Part shown: piece by piece, positions 26,484-35,660 of the stretch
How the letters are laid out: every line of letters begins with the position of its first letter
Numbering within the stretch: position 1 is the first letter of the stretch
NCBI GenBank assembly: GCA_963698395.1
Contig: CAVOQQ010000001.1
Location: 806,001 to 870,000, forward strand
Direction of reading: 5' to 3'
DNA length: 64,000 nucleotides
Origin: JBBQUN01 sp963698395
Lineage (GTDB): Bacteria > Actinomycetota > Acidimicrobiia > Acidimicrobiales > SZUA-35
Made by a program: the position numbers and the translations under genes
The notes under the pieces: generated by a model
Seen by the model: only the letters and a program-made list of their open reading frames with translations
What the model was told of the DNA's origin: nothing
Databases searched by the model: none

Positions 26484-26589
26484 GGTTGCTACCTCATTCT
26501 CTGTGGGGTTCCCGGTGGACTGGTGCCCGAGAGATCTTGGTGGAAATCCCCCTCCCACGCCACTTCGCCGTGGTTGTCGTTGCTGTAGC

Positions 26590-27162
26590 TCAGCCGGCGT
26601 CGTGTCTGCGCAGCGAATTCATGATCAGCTCGACCATCAGTCGCTCGTCGCCGGCGTTGCGCTCACTGCGGCGAAGCAGGAAGCGGGCCAAGAAGGGCCC
26701 CTCGATCATGTCGATGATGGTTTCGATCGGCACATCGTCTCGGATCTCACCCCGTGCTTGCGCTCGTTCGATCATCTCGCGGATCGGTCGCTTGCGTTCG
26801 GTGATCAGCTCCTGATGAATCCGACCCAGCTCTTCGTCGAACGCCGCCGCCGCCATCGTGCCGAGCATCGTGCGAATCATCGTCGGGTCGTCGAACATGG
26901 GGGTCAGCACGTCGAGAAACGACTGGAGGTCGCCGGCCATCGAGCCCGTGTCAGGCGTGGGGAACGGGACGACCATGCAATCGATCGTGTCGATCAACAG
27001 GGCGTTCGCCGAATCCCAGTGTCGATAGATCGTGGACTTCGCGACGCCGGATCGCTTCGCGACGGCGTCGACGGTGAACCCGGCAACACCCGAGGTGGCG
27101 ATGACCTCGAAGGCCGCCGCTCGTGCTTTGTCTCGTGCTGCTTCACTCAGAGGACGGCCCAT
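26590..27162 (-). CDS. TetR/AcrR family transcriptional regulator
   Basis: A 190-residue regulator. The N-terminal helix-turn-helix (FTVDAVAKRSGVAKSTIYRHW) is intact and the C-terminal ligand-binding domain is a helical TetR_C type. The start at 27162 is chosen for MGRPLSEAARDKA, typical of the family start; the longer frame is rejected. A near-perfect inverted repeat at 27172-27186 lies right in front of it and is probably its own operator. The likely targets are itself and possibly the QOR-SDR pair downstream on the same strand. Confidence 0.9.
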   Translation of the reverse strand: MGRPLSEAARDKARAAAFEVIATSGVAGFTVDAVAKRSGVAKSTIYRHWDSANALLIDTIDCMVVPFPTPDTGSMAGDLQSFLDVLTPMFDDPTMIRTMLGTMAAAAFDEELGRIHQELITERKRPIREMIERAQARGEIRDDVPIETIIDMIEGPFLARFLLRRSERNAGDERLMVELIMNSLRRHDAG

Positions 27163-27171
27163 ATCGCTTCG

Positions 27172-27186
27172 GTATCGTAGCGATAC
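27172..27186. promoter_or_regulatory. Putative TetR operator, GTATCG-3-CGATAC
   Basis: The sequence GTATCGTAGCGATAC has six-base inverted arms around a three-base centre, starts ten bases upstream of the TetR start codon and looks like common TetR autoregulatory sites. A further TATCG half-site overlaps its start-codon-proximal side at 27162-27166. Confidence 0.6.
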
Positions 27187-27249
27187 GCGCCCGGGCGTGG
27201 GCAGCGGCAACGGTCCCCGATATCCCCGGCGTTTGCCTGATCGGCGTGG

Positions 27250-27255
27250 CACAGT
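27250..27255 (+). promoter_or_regulatory. Putative -10-like element for the second ABC-F gene
   Basis: CACAGT ends 6 nt before the GTG at 27262. It departs from TANNNT at the first base, so support is weaker than elsewhere, but the position is the same. Confidence 0.3.
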
Positions 27256-27261
27256 GGTCCC

Positions 27262-28899
27262 GTGACTGCCCAGCTCCACCTGACCGACCTGGGATTCGAT
27301 CGGGGCGGCGCCACCGTTCTCGACGGTTTGACGCTCACGGTGGGCGCCGGCGATCGAGTGGGTCTCGTCGGTCCGAACGGTGCCGGCAAGTCGACCTTGT
27401 TGCGTCTGGCCACCGGCCAGCTCTCACCCACTCGAGGTCGCGTGTCGTTGATCCCCGACTCGGCGACGATCGGCCTCCTGGCCCAGGAGCTTGCGCCCGC
27501 GGCCGGGGTGACCGTGATCGACATCGTCGCCGATCGAACCGGCGTGGCCGCCGCGCAGCGAGAGCTCGATGCGGCCACCGCCGACCTGGCCACTTCGGCC
27601 CCGGACGCCGCCGACCGATACGACCTGGCCCTCGACCGCTGGCTGCGGCTCGGTGCCGCCGATCTCGACCAGCGGCTCGCCGCCACGCTCGACCGGATCG
27701 GGCTTCGATCGAGTGCGCTGGAACAGGAGGCCGCCACGCTTTCGGGAGGCGAGCAGGCCCGAGTCGGTCTCGCCATCATCCTCGTCTCCCAGTTCGACAT
27801 CGTGTTGCTCGACGAGCCGACCAACGACCTCGACATCGCTGGGCTCGATCAGCTCGAGACCTTCCTGCTCGGCATCGATCGGCCCGTCGTCCTCGTTTCG
27901 CACGATCGACGCTTCCTCGACCGGGTGATCTCCTCGGTGGTGGAGCTCGACCCGCACACCTTGACCGCCAGCGTCTACGGCGGTGGCTGGCAGGGATACC
28001 TCGAGGCTCGCGACGTCGCCAGGCGTCACGCCGAGGAGCAGTACGACCAGTACGTCGGGCAGCGTTCCCAGCTCGGCGAGCGAGCTCGCACCGAACGCGA
28101 CTGGGCCACGTCGGGCGTTGCCAAGGCCAAGAAGAACCCGAAGGACAACGACAAAGTCCAGCGCAAGGCGAAGATGGAGCGCACCGAGCAACTGGCCGCT
28201 CGGGCTCGGCGTACCGAGAAGGCCATCGAACGGCTCGAGGTCGTCGACAAGCCGTGGGAACCGTGGCAGCTCCAGTTCGAGATCGGCCAGGTCGAGCGGT
28301 CGGGCGATCTCGTTGCCGAACTCCGCGACGCCGTCGTCGCCCAGGGTGCGTTCCGGCTCGGCCCGGTCACCCTCGAGATCAACGCCGGTGACCGAGTGCT
28401 CATCTCCGGCCCCAACGGCGCAGGCAAGAGCACGCTGCTCTCGGCCCTGCTCGGTGAACGGGCCCCCATCGCCGGAACCCATCGTCTCGGCCGGTCCGTG
28501 GTCGTCGGGCGCATCGACCAACAGCGGACCCGATTCGACGCGGCAACCGAGCTCATCGTCGGCTTCATCGAGGCGACGGGCACCACCATCGCCGAAGCCC
28601 GCTCGACGCTTGCCAAGTTCGGACTTGGATCCGACCACGTCAAGCGTCCCACCAGCGAGTTGTCACCGGGGGAGCGCACGCGAGCGCTGCTGGCGGTGTT
28701 CCAGGCCTCGGGGGTCAACACGCTCGTCCTCGACGAGCCGACCAACCACCTCGACCTCCCCGCCATCGAACAACTCGAACAGGCCCTCGCCAAGTTCACC
28801 GGCACCGCCTTGATCGTCTCCCACGATCGAGCCTTCCGTGACGCCATCAGCTGCACTCGATCACTCGCCGTTGCCGACGGTGTGGTGACCGAAGACTGA
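27262..28899 (+). CDS. ABC-F family ATPase
   Basis: This is the second ABC-F protein of the window, 545 residues with no membrane segment. Domain 1 has GPNGAGKST, LSGGEQARV and VLLDEPTNDLD. Domain 2 has GPNGAGKST, the variant signature LSPGERTRA and LVLDEPTNHLD. The linker between them (about 255-330) is strongly Lys/Arg-rich (AKAKKNPKDNDKVQRKAK), fitting contact with ribosomal RNA. It lacks the Uup-type C-terminal coiled coil of the first ABC-F gene. A translation-factor or resistance role is possible; sequence alone does not decide. Confidence 0.92.
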   Translation: MTAQLHLTDLGFDRGGATVLDGLTLTVGAGDRVGLVGPNGAGKSTLLRLATGQLSPTRGRVSLIPDSATIGLLAQELAPAAGVTVIDIVADRTGVAAAQRELDAATADLATSAPDAADRYDLALDRWLRLGAADLDQRLAATLDRIGLRSSALEQEAATLSGGEQARVGLAIILVSQFDIVLLDEPTNDLDIAGLDQLETFLLGIDRPVVLVSHDRRFLDRVISSVVELDPHTLTASVYGGGWQGYLEARDVARRHAEEQYDQYVGQRSQLGERARTERDWATSGVAKAKKNPKDNDKVQRKAKMERTEQLAARARRTEKAIERLEVVDKPWEPWQLQFEIGQVERSGDLVAELRDAVVAQGAFRLGPVTLEINAGDRVLISGPNGAGKSTLLSALLGERAPIAGTHRLGRSVVVGRIDQQRTRFDAATELIVGFIEATGTTIAEARSTLAKFGLGSDHVKRPTSELSPGERTRALLAVFQASGVNTLVLDEPTNHLDLPAIEQLEQALAKFTGTALIVSHDRAFRDAISCTRSLAVADGVVTED

Positions 28900-28949
28900 G
28901 ACCGACCCGTGCCGGCGTCGTCTCATCGACCGAGCTGCTTGCGATGCCC

Positions 28950-28955
28950 TAGGGT
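28950..28955 (+). promoter_or_regulatory. Putative -10 element for the SRPBCC gene
   Basis: TAGGGT lies 8 nt before the ATG at 28964, leaving no room for a ribosome binding site. Confidence 0.45.
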
Positions 28956-28963
28956 CGGGCTCC

Positions 28964-29419
28964 ATGACTCCTGATCTCTCTGTTTCCCGTGATATCGCTG
29001 CCCCGCCTGCTGCCGTCTTCGCCGCGTTGACCGACATCACCCGCATGGGGGAGTGGTCACCCGAGACCCACCTCGCCGAATGGAATGATGGGTTCTCCGA
29101 GCCGGCGCTCGGGGCCATGTTCACCGGTCACAACCGCAACGGCGACAAGGAGTGGACGACCGAAGCCAAGATCGTCGAGCTGGAACGAGACGAACGGTTC
29201 TTCTTCGACTGTGAGTCGCGCGGCTTCGTGTTCGCCAGTTGGGGCTATTCGATCGAGCCGATCGAGGGTGGCTGTCGAGTGACCGAACACTGGCAGGATC
29301 ATCGTCCTGAGTCCTTCTTCGAACAGAGCGCAGCGATCTCCGGCGTGGCTGATCGCGCCAGCCACAATGAGGCCGGGATGCGTGCCACCCTCGACCGTCT
29401 GGCCGATGCCCTGGAGTAG
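28964..29419 (+). CDS. SRPBCC (polyketide cyclase/START-like) family protein
   Basis: A 151-residue protein of the SRPBCC superfamily, whose members hold hydrophobic ligands in a deep helix-grip pocket. It shows the usual opening (SVSRDIAAPPAAVFAALTDITRMGEWSP), a strand-rich centre and a final long helix. The ligand and role are unknown. It stands alone, transcribed toward the acyltransferase gene, which runs in the opposite direction. Confidence 0.82.
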   Translation: MTPDLSVSRDIAAPPAAVFAALTDITRMGEWSPETHLAEWNDGFSEPALGAMFTGHNRNGDKEWTTEAKIVELERDERFFFDCESRGFVFASWGYSIEPIEGGCRVTEHWQDHRPESFFEQSAAISGVADRASHNEAGMRATLDRLADALE

Positions 29420-29463
29420 CCGCTCGGTTCTGCACCAGCTCGTCCGCGGGTCGCGACGGCGAA

Positions 29464-31470
29464 TCAGTTCAGGGCTTCGGTGATCGCGGTTTCCCACGCC
29501 GACTCGAGCGACCGGCTGCCCTCGGGGTTGAGGTGGTGGGCGTCGGAATAGAGCCAGGTTCCGTCGGCGACCGGGGTACAGATGTCGCTGCCGCACAAGG
29601 TTCCGGCCGGGTCGAACACCGTGACGAGGCCGGAGCCGGCGGCAATGTCGGCCTCGGCGTCGACGACGGCACCGCGGCGATCCTGCACTGATCCCATGAC
29701 CTCGATCTCGGGTGGCGTCGGGCTGTTGCGGAGCAGCGAGAGCATCTGTCGAGGATCCTGGTCATACTCCGGCACGACCGCCATGAACAGCACACGGCTG
29801 CCGGCGTCGGTGAAGTCGGCAGTCAGTTCCTGAAGACCGCGCGACCACACGCCGATGGCGTCGGACTGCCCGCTTGCGGCATCACCTTCGCGGTGGGCGA
29901 TGACGCGGCCGATGTCGCCATCGGGGTACGAAGGGAGCGTGTAGAGCGTCGAGCGGTTGGCGATGATCACGAGTTCCGGCGAGCGCTCGGTGATGGTCTC
30001 GACCGCCGCTTGCTGCCACTCGGCGCAGTCGGGGAGCGAGGCAGGCACGCGGGTCTGGATGGGGCACGAGGTTCGATACCAGACGGCAACGTCATAGCCG
30101 AGTGCGTTCCCGGCAGCGATCACGCCGTCGGCCGCAGCACCGGCGTGGGAGTCACCAACGAGGAAGATGGTCCCCTTGGCATCGTCGACGCCGAATGTGC
30201 ACGATTCCTCGTTCCACACGGCGTCACTGTCTCGACAGCCGGCCTCGGCGGCGATGCCCTCGGCTCCCCAGCCAGCGGGAACGTCGAGGCCCCAGTTGCG
30301 GTCGGCGCCCTGCTGCACGAAGAGGCCGATGAGGATGGGTACCACCGTGGCGGTTGCGAGGAGTCTTGGGGCGCCCCAGGTGGGGAGCGCTCGACCTCGC
30401 CGAATCGGCTCCTCGATGTAGTCGTAGGACAGCATCGCCGGCACGATGGAAATGGCCGCCGCGATCGGGAACGGCGAGGAAGTCGAAGGCCAGAGCCCTC
30501 CGGCGAAGACGATGAGTGGCCAGTGCCAGAGGTACCAGCTGTAGGAGCGGTCGCCGAGCCACGTTGCCGGAGCGCTCGACAGCACCCGCTGGATCGGGCC
30601 GCTGGGGTCGTCGGAGAGAATCAACGCGACGGTGCCGATGACCGGAACGAGCGCCGCCGAGCCAGGAAACACGGTGAGGCCATCGAAGGTGAACGTGGCG
30701 AGGCCGATGGCGACCAGGCCGAGGGCCGAGGCTGCCGTGGCGAAGTGGCCGCGAACGATGAGTTGCGAACCGGCGAGCGCGAGCAGGACACCGGCGGTGA
30801 ACTCCCAGATGCGAGTGGGCGTGCTGTAGAAGGCCATCCGTTCCGGTGCCCCGAGGACGCCGAGGCCGTTCCCGTTGCTGAGCAGGATCGACAGCGCAAG
30901 CGAAACGATGGATCCGGCGACGAGGACGACGGCGACCACGGCCCGTGGGTCGAGCCGCCACCGTCGACTGAGCCACTGGCTTCGGGCGATCCACCAGGTG
31001 GCGGCGACGATCGCCGGAAGCAGGAAGTAGAACTGCTCCTCGACCGACAGCGACCACAGGTGCAAGAGCGGGTTGGCCTCGGCCTCGACTTCGAAATAGC
31101 CGCCCCCGTTCGTGGCGAGGTAGTAGTTCGATGAGAAGAGGAGCGCAGCGATGCCGGTCCCGGCGGCGGTGGACTGCGGCCCGAGTGGGCTGGTCAGGAC
31201 CATGGCCAGCAGGAGCGTGATGGCCACCGTTGCCGAGAGTGCCGGGAGGAGGCGGCGGATCCGACGGCGGTAGAAGTTGCCGAGTGAGATCTGCCCGGTC
31301 CGATCGGCTTCGGCGAACAGCGATCCGCCGATCACGAAACCGGAGACGACGAAGAACACGTCGACACCGACGAAGCCACCGGGCATGGGTCCACCGGCGT
31401 GATAGATGACCACGAGCAGGACGGCGAGCGCGCGTATGCCTTGAATGTCAGGTCGAAATTTCGACGTCAC
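29464..31470 (-). CDS. OafA/YrhL-type acyltransferase with C-terminal SGNH domain
   Basis: This is a 668-residue membrane acyltransferase of the AT3-SGNH fusion type, which adds acetyl or other acyl groups to extracellular sugars. The AT3 half begins RPDIQGIRALAVLLVVIYH, with the conserved His near its first helix, and contains FYRRRIRRLLPAL and about ten helices. The C-terminal SGNH half has GDSHA with the nucleophile Ser and DAHHLN with the Asp/His pair. The GTG start at 31470 is set by GGAG seven bases upstream; the longer frame adds an unlikely Cys-rich leader. The glycan acceptor is unknown; the product of the GT2 operon at 43-48 kb is only one possibility. Confidence 0.9.
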   Translation of the reverse strand: MTSKFRPDIQGIRALAVLLVVIYHAGGPMPGGFVGVDVFFVVSGFVIGGSLFAEADRTGQISLGNFYRRRIRRLLPALSATVAITLLLAMVLTSPLGPQSTAAGTGIAALLFSSNYYLATNGGGYFEVEAEANPLLHLWSLSVEEQFYFLLPAIVAATWWIARSQWLSRRWRLDPRAVVAVVLVAGSIVSLALSILLSNGNGLGVLGAPERMAFYSTPTRIWEFTAGVLLALAGSQLIVRGHFATAASALGLVAIGLATFTFDGLTVFPGSAALVPVIGTVALILSDDPSGPIQRVLSSAPATWLGDRSYSWYLWHWPLIVFAGGLWPSTSSPFPIAAAISIVPAMLSYDYIEEPIRRGRALPTWGAPRLLATATVVPILIGLFVQQGADRNWGLDVPAGWGAEGIAAEAGCRDSDAVWNEESCTFGVDDAKGTIFLVGDSHAGAAADGVIAAGNALGYDVAVWYRTSCPIQTRVPASLPDCAEWQQAAVETITERSPELVIIANRSTLYTLPSYPDGDIGRVIAHREGDAASGQSDAIGVWSRGLQELTADFTDAGSRVLFMAVVPEYDQDPRQMLSLLRNSPTPPEIEVMGSVQDRRGAVVDAEADIAAGSGLVTVFDPAGTLCGSDICTPVADGTWLYSDAHHLNPEGSRSLESAWETAITEALN

Positions 31471-31661
31471 GCGATCTCCACCCACTGGTGCCTCCACCGT
31501 TGCCGCTGCACACCCTAGACACCGATCGCTCGTCGGTGAGTTCACGGGGCCGCATCGCCACCGGAACACCCTACTGCGCGCTCACCATGGTTTTCCACCA
31601 CGCAGAGTGGGTAATGTGGGGGTTGACAGGCGAAACGAAGGGGCTGGCACCGGAGTTTCGC

Positions 31662-33242
31662 CTAGTTGACCATCCGCTCATGACCTTCCCAGAACGGCTT
31701 GCGAAGCTCGGTCTTGAGGATCTTGCCGGACGGGTTGCGGGGGAGGGCGTCGATCCAATCGACCGACGTCGGGCACTTGTAGGCCGCGAGCTGCTCTCGG
31801 GCGAAGGCGATCACTGCCTCGGTGGTGAGCTCGGGGTCGGCCCTGGTGACGAGCGCCTTCACGGTCTCACCCCACTTCTCGCTCGGCACGCCGATGACGG
31901 CCACGTCGGCGATCCCCGGATGCTTCATCAGCGCATTCTCGATCTCGGCCGGGTAGATGTTCTCGCCGCCGGAGACGATCATGTCCTTGACCCGATCGTG
32001 GATGAAGAGGTAGCCGTCCTTCAGGTAGCCGGCGTCGCCGGTGCGGAACCAGCCATCGATGATCGAGTTCCGGGTGGCCTCGTCGTTGCGCCAGTAGCCC
32101 TTCATCACCTGGGCCGACTTGACCCAGACCTCGCCGACTTCGCCGTCGGGAAGGTCCTCGAGGGTCTCGGCGTCGACGATCCGCAGTGCGACGTCGCCCC
32201 AGGGCTTGCCCGCTGATCGCAGGAGATGGGCTCGCTCACCACCCGGGTCGTGGTCTTCGGGATCGAGTTGGACGACGCCACCGGTGGTCTCGGTGAGACC
32301 GTACGCCTGCATGAAGTCACAGCCGAACAGCGCCATGGAGCCGGTGAGCACGGCTTCGGTGATGGGGGAGGCGCCGTAGACGAGTGAGCGCATCGAGGAG
32401 AAGTCGGCATCGCTGGCTCCGGGGATGCTCAGGATGAACTGGAGGACCGCCGGGACGATCAGCGCATGGGTGATCCCGTACTTCGGGATCACCTCGATCA
32501 TCTCCATGGGGTTGACTTCCCTGACCATCAGCGTCTCTGCGCCGTTGACCATGCCGGCCAGCGCCCAGCCGCTTCCGGCGATGTGGAAGAGCGGCATGGC
32601 GACGAGGTTGACCGCCGAGGAATCGAAGTTCCAGGCGTCGCGGCCGACGGTCATGGTGGCCATGAAGTTGTCGTTGGTCAGCTCGACGCCCTTGGGAAGC
32701 CCCGTGGTTCCCGACGTGTAGAGCTGGTAGCAGGTGTCGCTCCCGAGGATCTCGACATCGGGGTCGGTGGGCTCGAACGTCGCCACCCAGTCGTCGTAGG
32801 ACTCGTGGCCCGAGTCGCCCGGATCGCCGATGACCAGGACCTTCTTCACGGTCTCGAGGTTCATCTTCGACAGGTGATCGAGGAACTCGGACCCGACGAA
32901 GAGGACCTCGGCGAGGGCATTGTTGATGATGAACTCCATCTCGGGTGGAGCCAGACGCCAGTTGACCGCGACCGAGACCGCGTTGAGCTTGGCGCCACCG
33001 AAGAGGTGCGGGAAGTACTCCGGGGTGTTCTTGTCGAGGAAGGCAATGCGGCTCGCCTTGCCGACACCGAGATCGGCGAGACCTTGGGCGACCTGGCGTG
33101 ACTCGTTCTCGATGTCGCCGAAGGTCCACGTGCGGTCCCCCGCCGTGAGGGCCAACCGGTCAGGAGCGTGGTTGCCCCAATAACGGCTGATGCCGGCGAG
33201 GTTGGTGATGTCCCCCGGTTGTGGGTCGCGAACGTCGGTCAT
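31662..33242 (-). CDS. AMP-dependent acyl-CoA synthetase/ligase
   Basis: A 526-residue adenylate-forming enzyme that activates a carboxylic acid with ATP and joins it to CoA. The P-loop-like motif YTSGTTGLPKG, the A5-type motif YGLTETTGG, the A7 motif GWFRTGDAGY and the C-terminal catalytic Lys region (NPSGKILKTELR) are all intact. The length and closing motif fit fatty-acyl or aryl-CoA ligases. The GGAG site before ATG 33242 supports the start. No pathway partner is adjacent; the tesB-like thioesterase lies 1.5 kb away on the other strand. Confidence 0.9.
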   Translation of the reverse strand: MTDVRDPQPGDITNLAGISRYWGNHAPDRLALTAGDRTWTFGDIENESRQVAQGLADLGVGKASRIAFLDKNTPEYFPHLFGGAKLNAVSVAVNWRLAPPEMEFIINNALAEVLFVGSEFLDHLSKMNLETVKKVLVIGDPGDSGHESYDDWVATFEPTDPDVEILGSDTCYQLYTSGTTGLPKGVELTNDNFMATMTVGRDAWNFDSSAVNLVAMPLFHIAGSGWALAGMVNGAETLMVREVNPMEMIEVIPKYGITHALIVPAVLQFILSIPGASDADFSSMRSLVYGASPITEAVLTGSMALFGCDFMQAYGLTETTGGVVQLDPEDHDPGGERAHLLRSAGKPWGDVALRIVDAETLEDLPDGEVGEVWVKSAQVMKGYWRNDEATRNSIIDGWFRTGDAGYLKDGYLFIHDRVKDMIVSGGENIYPAEIENALMKHPGIADVAVIGVPSEKWGETVKALVTRADPELTTEAVIAFAREQLAAYKCPTSVDWIDALPRNPSGKILKTELRKPFWEGHERMVN

Positions 33243-33309
33243 GTGGTGGCGCTCCGAAGGTAGCTGTGTCGTCGGTCACGTACGCTACCTCACCGGTCGT
33301 CGAGAACGC

Positions 33310-34293
33310 TCACCGGTTGTTCAGGGCGAAATGCTGGTAGTCGACCAACGACGACCAGTTGCCGCCCCACTCCCAGCCGATGGCGGCAAACGCCTCGGTC
33401 ACGAGGTCGCCGTCGGTGATCTGGCCCGGCGCGTCGAGATCTCGGGGCAGGTAGTGGCGGGCGAGTTCGGGAAGCAACACCTCGCCTCGAAGGTAGGGGT
33501 TGAGGAAGGGATTCACGTCGATCGCGAGTCCGGACGCATGCTCGGAGAACGACGACCCACCGCGGACCGCTCGGCAGACGAAGGCCGAGGTGTTGTTGCC
33601 GTCGCCGCTGTTCGGGGCCTCCAGGTCGGCGTCGGTGATGATGCGCATCTCCTCGATCGGGAATCGGGCCTCGAACAGGGTGCGAAACACGTCGACGATG
33701 TCACCGGCGACGTCGGCATGGACGATCATCTCGCCGGTGTGAGGTCGCTCGTCGAACCCCCAGAACGACATGGTCAGATGGCGCAGTTGCTCCGGCGGCA
33801 CCGGACAACCCGCCTCCCATGTCGATGCCTCGAGCACGGCGCCGTCGAGATCGCCGATCGTGGCGCGGAAGGGACTGTCGAGCGGTGGCGCCGGCAGGGT
33901 GTCGACGGTGGCGAAGCGACGATCGAGCAGTTCGGGCGGCGTCGCCAGGCCCGTGGCGATCGATCCGTCGGGAAGGGTGAGATCGATCGTGCCGAGCCAC
34001 GATGGCCGCTCGGGGAGGTCGGGCACCGCGGTCGAGGTGCCCGAGTGATTCGGGACGGTGTTCGGTGGCCCGACGGTGCTCGACGGCGGTGCCGCGCTCG
34101 ATGGCGCGACGGTGCTCGATGAGGCCGTGCCGGTCGTCGAGGCCGTGCTGGTCACGGCGGCATCGACTGCGGCGCCGGACGAGCAGGATGGCAGGACGGC
34201 GAGGCCGATGAGCGCCAGGGTCAACCGCCGGGCTCGGCGCCGTTCGAGCCTCGGGTTCGCCGTTGGTCGCGGCATCTGCTTCGATGTCGCCAT
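33310..34293 (-). CDS. M15 family D-Ala-D-Ala carboxypeptidase-like lipoprotein
   Basis: A 327-residue secreted lipoprotein with a basic N-terminus, hydrophobic core and lipobox LPSC (Cys37). A Ser/Thr-rich spacer follows, then an M15-type zinc peptidase domain with the ligands SEHASGLAIDVNPF (His and Asp) and YQHF (final His). It likely trims peptidoglycan stem peptides outside the cell. The start at 34293 is supported by TACGTT 7 nt upstream. That promoter lies inside the DUF2237 gene, whose ATG at 34292 overlaps this start codon on the other strand. Confidence 0.87.
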   Translation of the reverse strand: MATSKQMPRPTANPRLERRRARRLTLALIGLAVLPSCSSGAAVDAAVTSTASTTGTASSSTVAPSSAAPPSSTVGPPNTVPNHSGTSTAVPDLPERPSWLGTIDLTLPDGSIATGLATPPELLDRRFATVDTLPAPPLDSPFRATIGDLDGAVLEASTWEAGCPVPPEQLRHLTMSFWGFDERPHTGEMIVHADVAGDIVDVFRTLFEARFPIEEMRIITDADLEAPNSGDGNNTSAFVCRAVRGGSSFSEHASGLAIDVNPFLNPYLRGEVLLPELARHYLPRDLDAPGQITDGDLVTEAFAAIGWEWGGNWSSLVDYQHFALNNR

Positions 34294-34660
34294 GGCGCAA
34301 AACGTACTGGGTGGCGAACTCGAATCGTGTTCGCTCGATCCGCTGACCGGCTTCTACCGCGACGGGTGCTGCACGACCGGCGCCGACGACCAGGGTGTGC
34401 ACATCGTGTGTGCTCGGGTCACAGCGGAGTTCCTCGAGTTCTCGAAGGCCGTCGGCAACGACCTGAGCACGCCGATGCCGATGTATTCCTTCCCCGGTCT
34501 CCAGCCCGGCGACCAATGGTGTCTGTGTGCCGACCGCTGGGTCGAGGCGCACGAGGCGGGGAAGGCCCCGCAGGTCGTGCTCGAGGCCACCCACGCCGCA
34601 GTGCTCGAGTGGGTCACCCTCGACACGCTTCGCGAATTCGAATACCGCCCAACGGCCTGA
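34292..34660 (+). CDS. DUF2237 family protein
   Basis: A 122-residue protein of the DUF2237 family, function unknown. It has the family's conserved cysteines and order: SCSLDPLTGFYRDGCC, then HIVCARVTAEFLEFS, GNDLSTP, and GDQWCLCADRW, closing with VVLEATH. The cysteine pattern suggests metal or cluster binding, but this is an inference. The ATG at 34292 shares bases with the start codon of the divergent M15 gene (CATG), an unusually tight divergent arrangement. Confidence 0.88.
   Translation: MAQNVLGGELESCSLDPLTGFYRDGCCTTGADDQGVHIVCARVTAEFLEFSKAVGNDLSTPMPMYSFPGLQPGDQWCLCADRWVEAHEAGKAPQVVLEATHAAVLEWVTLDTLREFEYRPTA
34301..34306 (-). promoter_or_regulatory. Putative -10 element for the M15 lipoprotein, inside DUF2237
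   Basis: On the minus strand TACGTT is followed after 7 nt by the ATG at 34293. It lies within codons 4-5 of the DUF2237 gene on the opposite strand. Confidence 0.45.
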
Positions 34661-34691
34661 CCGACTGCTTCCGCGGCGATACTCGGTCCCG

Positions 34692-35591
34692 ATGACCGAG
34701 CCAACGCCTTCTGATCCATCCGAGCCCAAAGACCAGCGAGATCCTGATCGGCTTCGGATCTCCGATGTCAGCTTCGTCGAACTGATGAGCCTCGACCACC
34801 ACGGCCCCGACACCTACATCGGCCTCGCCCCGCGCTACCCCTGGGGGCGCCTGTTCGGTGGTCAAGTCGTCGCCCAGGCACTGCGGGCGGCGCAGATGAC
34901 GGTCGATCGTGACTACGTCGTGCATTCCCTGCACGCCTACTTCATCCAGGGAGGAACCCACCGCGAGCCGGTGCGGTTCGAGGTCAATCGACTGCGCAAC
35001 GGCCGATCGTTCTGGGTGCGACAGGTCGTGGCCCGGCAGTCGAGCGGGGCGATCCTGAACCTCTCCGCCTCGTTCCAGCTGGCGGAGGAGGCCGCCGACG
35101 TGCAGACCCAGAACCCGCCGGAGGGACTTTCGGGACCCGACGGGATCGAGGAGCAGGGTTGGGGTGGCATGTTGGAGCGCCGGGTGGCGATCAAGGAGTT
35201 CGGTCACACCAGTCTGTGGCTTCGGCTCGCCCAGGAGTTGCCCGAGGATCCCCAGCTCCGGGCGTGCGCGCTCGCCTTCGTCTCGGATTCGGTGCCCACC
35301 GGTGCGGTGCGGGCGACCCACCCCCTGCAGGTGCCGAGGGAGAAGACCCGCGAACACTTCGTGGGGGCCAGCCTCGATCACGCCGTGCACTTCCACCGGC
35401 CGGTCGACCCCACCCAGTGGATGCTGGCCGACGTGACGTGCCACGGACTCAGCGGCGCTCGTGGCCTTTCGGTCGCCAACATCTTCGACAGCCCCGGCAC
35501 CCAGGTGGCAAGCGTGGTGCAAGAGGTCCTGTTACGCGAACGGCGGCAGGAGTCGAGCGCCGATTCGGGCTTCGGCGGAAAGTCGCTCTGA
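34692..35591 (+). CDS. tesB: Acyl-CoA thioesterase II
   Basis: A 299-residue TesB-type double hot-dog thioesterase that releases CoA from fatty acyl-CoAs. The first hot-dog has LFGGQVVAQAL (helix-end motif) and HSLHAYFIQGG. The second has SLDHAVHFHRP and the late GLSVANIFDSPG stretch. The ATG at 34692 lies 31 nt after DUF2237; ATACT 8-9 nt upstream may be its own promoter. The longer frame to 34527 overlaps DUF2237 and is not used. Confidence 0.88.
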   Translation: MTEPTPSDPSEPKDQRDPDRLRISDVSFVELMSLDHHGPDTYIGLAPRYPWGRLFGGQVVAQALRAAQMTVDRDYVVHSLHAYFIQGGTHREPVRFEVNRLRNGRSFWVRQVVARQSSGAILNLSASFQLAEEAADVQTQNPPEGLSGPDGIEEQGWGGMLERRVAIKEFGHTSLWLRLAQELPEDPQLRACALAFVSDSVPTGAVRATHPLQVPREKTREHFVGASLDHAVHFHRPVDPTQWMLADVTCHGLSGARGLSVANIFDSPGTQVASVVQEVLLRERRQESSADSGFGGKSL

Positions 35592-35660
35592 GGCGCGCCC
35601 GAAGGCTCAAGTTGCATCGGCCGACGCCGATGTGAGGTTGGGTACAGAAAGCGCGGGTGT

